From Anaeromyces robustus (lineage: Eukaryota > Neocallimastigomycota > Neocallimastigomycetes > Neocallimastigales > Neocallimastigaceae), in the NCBI GenBank assembly GCA_002104895.1, contig MCFG01000751.1:1-11113 (forward strand): 11,113 nt of DNA, given 5' to 3'. The position numbers and the translations under genes were made by a program. The notes under the pieces are model-generated. The model searched no databases and was not told where the DNA came from. It was given only the letters and a program-made list of their open reading frames with translations. Of the stretch, positions 10,763 to 11,113 are shown in pieces; positions within the stretch are counted from its first letter, which is position 1, and the number at the start of each line of letters is the position of its first letter.

Positions 10763-11113
10763 TTAAACTTCTAACCTCTCCCATTCAACGAATGAGATAC
10801 CATTCGAATCCGTGTCGGAATAAATTCCATGCCTTATCTTTTCGACGTCGACGCCCTTGAAGCCGCCCGGAGTGTTCTTATTGTTATTATACCAATTAAG
10901 AAGAATCCGAAAGGAAATATTCACAATTGGCATGACAACAGTAAGAAAATGCGACAGACCCACAATATACGGAACAGGAGACTCGGGTGAACCTTTGAAA
11001 AGTTGTCCACGCCACCATCTCCGTTCCCTCTTAATATCTAGTTTATCAAATGCATAACACCCATCAAGGAAAGCGTTAAGCATCAAGTAATATATATTAT
11101 TTTCAAAATCTTC
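10763..11113 (-). CDS. 3' part of an unrecognised protein gene, unusually rich in G+C
   Basis: A minus-strand frame is open from the window edge (11113) to TAA at 10763-10765, about 116 residues, so the N-terminal part lies outside. It begins EDFENNIYYLMLNAFLDGCY and then has a basic Trp-rich patch, KRERRWWRGQLFKG. A hydrophobic segment follows (PYIVGLSHFLTVVMPIVNIS), probably one membrane helix, then NNNKNTPGGFKGVDVEKI and the end DTDSNGISFVEWERLEV. The DTDSNG stretch recalls a Ca-binding loop but is one residue short of a canonical EF-hand. About 45% G+C and frequent G/C-ending codons (GTC, GAC, AAG, TCG, ACG) set it apart from its neighbours, which may mean recent transfer or a highly expressed gene with selected codons. 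The first internal Met is not assumed to be the start. I cannot name a family. Confidence 0.7.
   Translation of the reverse strand, partial: EDFENNIYYLMLNAFLDGCYAFDKLDIKRERRWWRGQLFKGSPESPVPYIVGLSHFLTVVMPIVNISFRILLNWYNNNKNTPGGFKGVDVEKIRHGIYSDTDSNGISFVEWERLEV

Noticed and set aside
10857-11057. Forward open frame opposite the right-edge gene.
   Set aside because: It is an antisense shadow allowed by the higher G+C content. The minus-strand frame is longer, reaches the window edge and has a normal amino-acid mix.

Overview
The window is extremely A+T-rich eukaryotic nuclear DNA. Intergenic stretches are almost pure A/T with long homopolymers (runs of 20 to 42 A or T). Coding DNA uses A/T-ending codons and encodes poly-Asn and Gln/Ser repeats. 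Introns are short, A/T-rich and start GTA. I see no rRNA, tRNA, CRISPR, bacterial operon or phage content. The base composition, poly-Asn proteins and gene types fit an anaerobic gut fungus (Neocallimastigomycota) best. A dictyostelid is the main alternative and cannot be excluded from sequence alone.

Layout, left to right. 1-780 is A/T-rich DNA with no gene I can support. 788-1260 is an island of more balanced composition. It holds a perfect 77-bp tandem duplication (846-1000) followed by a decayed reading frame that looks like a fragment of a LINE-type endonuclease. 1913-2991 (+) is an NmrA-like NAD(P)-binding Rossmann protein split by a one-base frameshift beside an A6 run. 2992-3735 is the intergenic space between two convergent genes. 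3736-7443 (-) is a large intronless gene for a polytopic membrane protein of 1235 residues with a C-terminal class 3 (alpha/beta-hydrolase) lipase domain and an intact Ser-Asp-His triad, interrupted by poly-Asn and Gln/Ser low-complexity regions.

8094-9123 (-) is a four-exon gene that only appears when three phase-0 introns are removed. It encodes a small (189-residue) four-helix membrane protein with a Cys-rich motif before the first helix. 9124-10180 is low-complexity DNA with one perfect 13-bp inverted repeat. 10181-10633 (+) carries at least one exon of an unrecognised gene, preceded by a 59-nt intron with a T28 tract and again broken by a one-base shift in an A9 run. 10763-11113 (-) is the 3' part of a gene running off the window. 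It is much richer in G+C (about 45%) than everything else here.

The genes share no obvious pathway; this looks like ordinary eukaryotic gene order. The points most worth checking are the spliced four-helix gene, the two independent homopolymer-associated frameshifts (probably assembly errors or decay), the LINE-like relic beside the 77-bp duplication, and the compositionally distinct partial gene at the right edge. I did not find a clearly new biological system.
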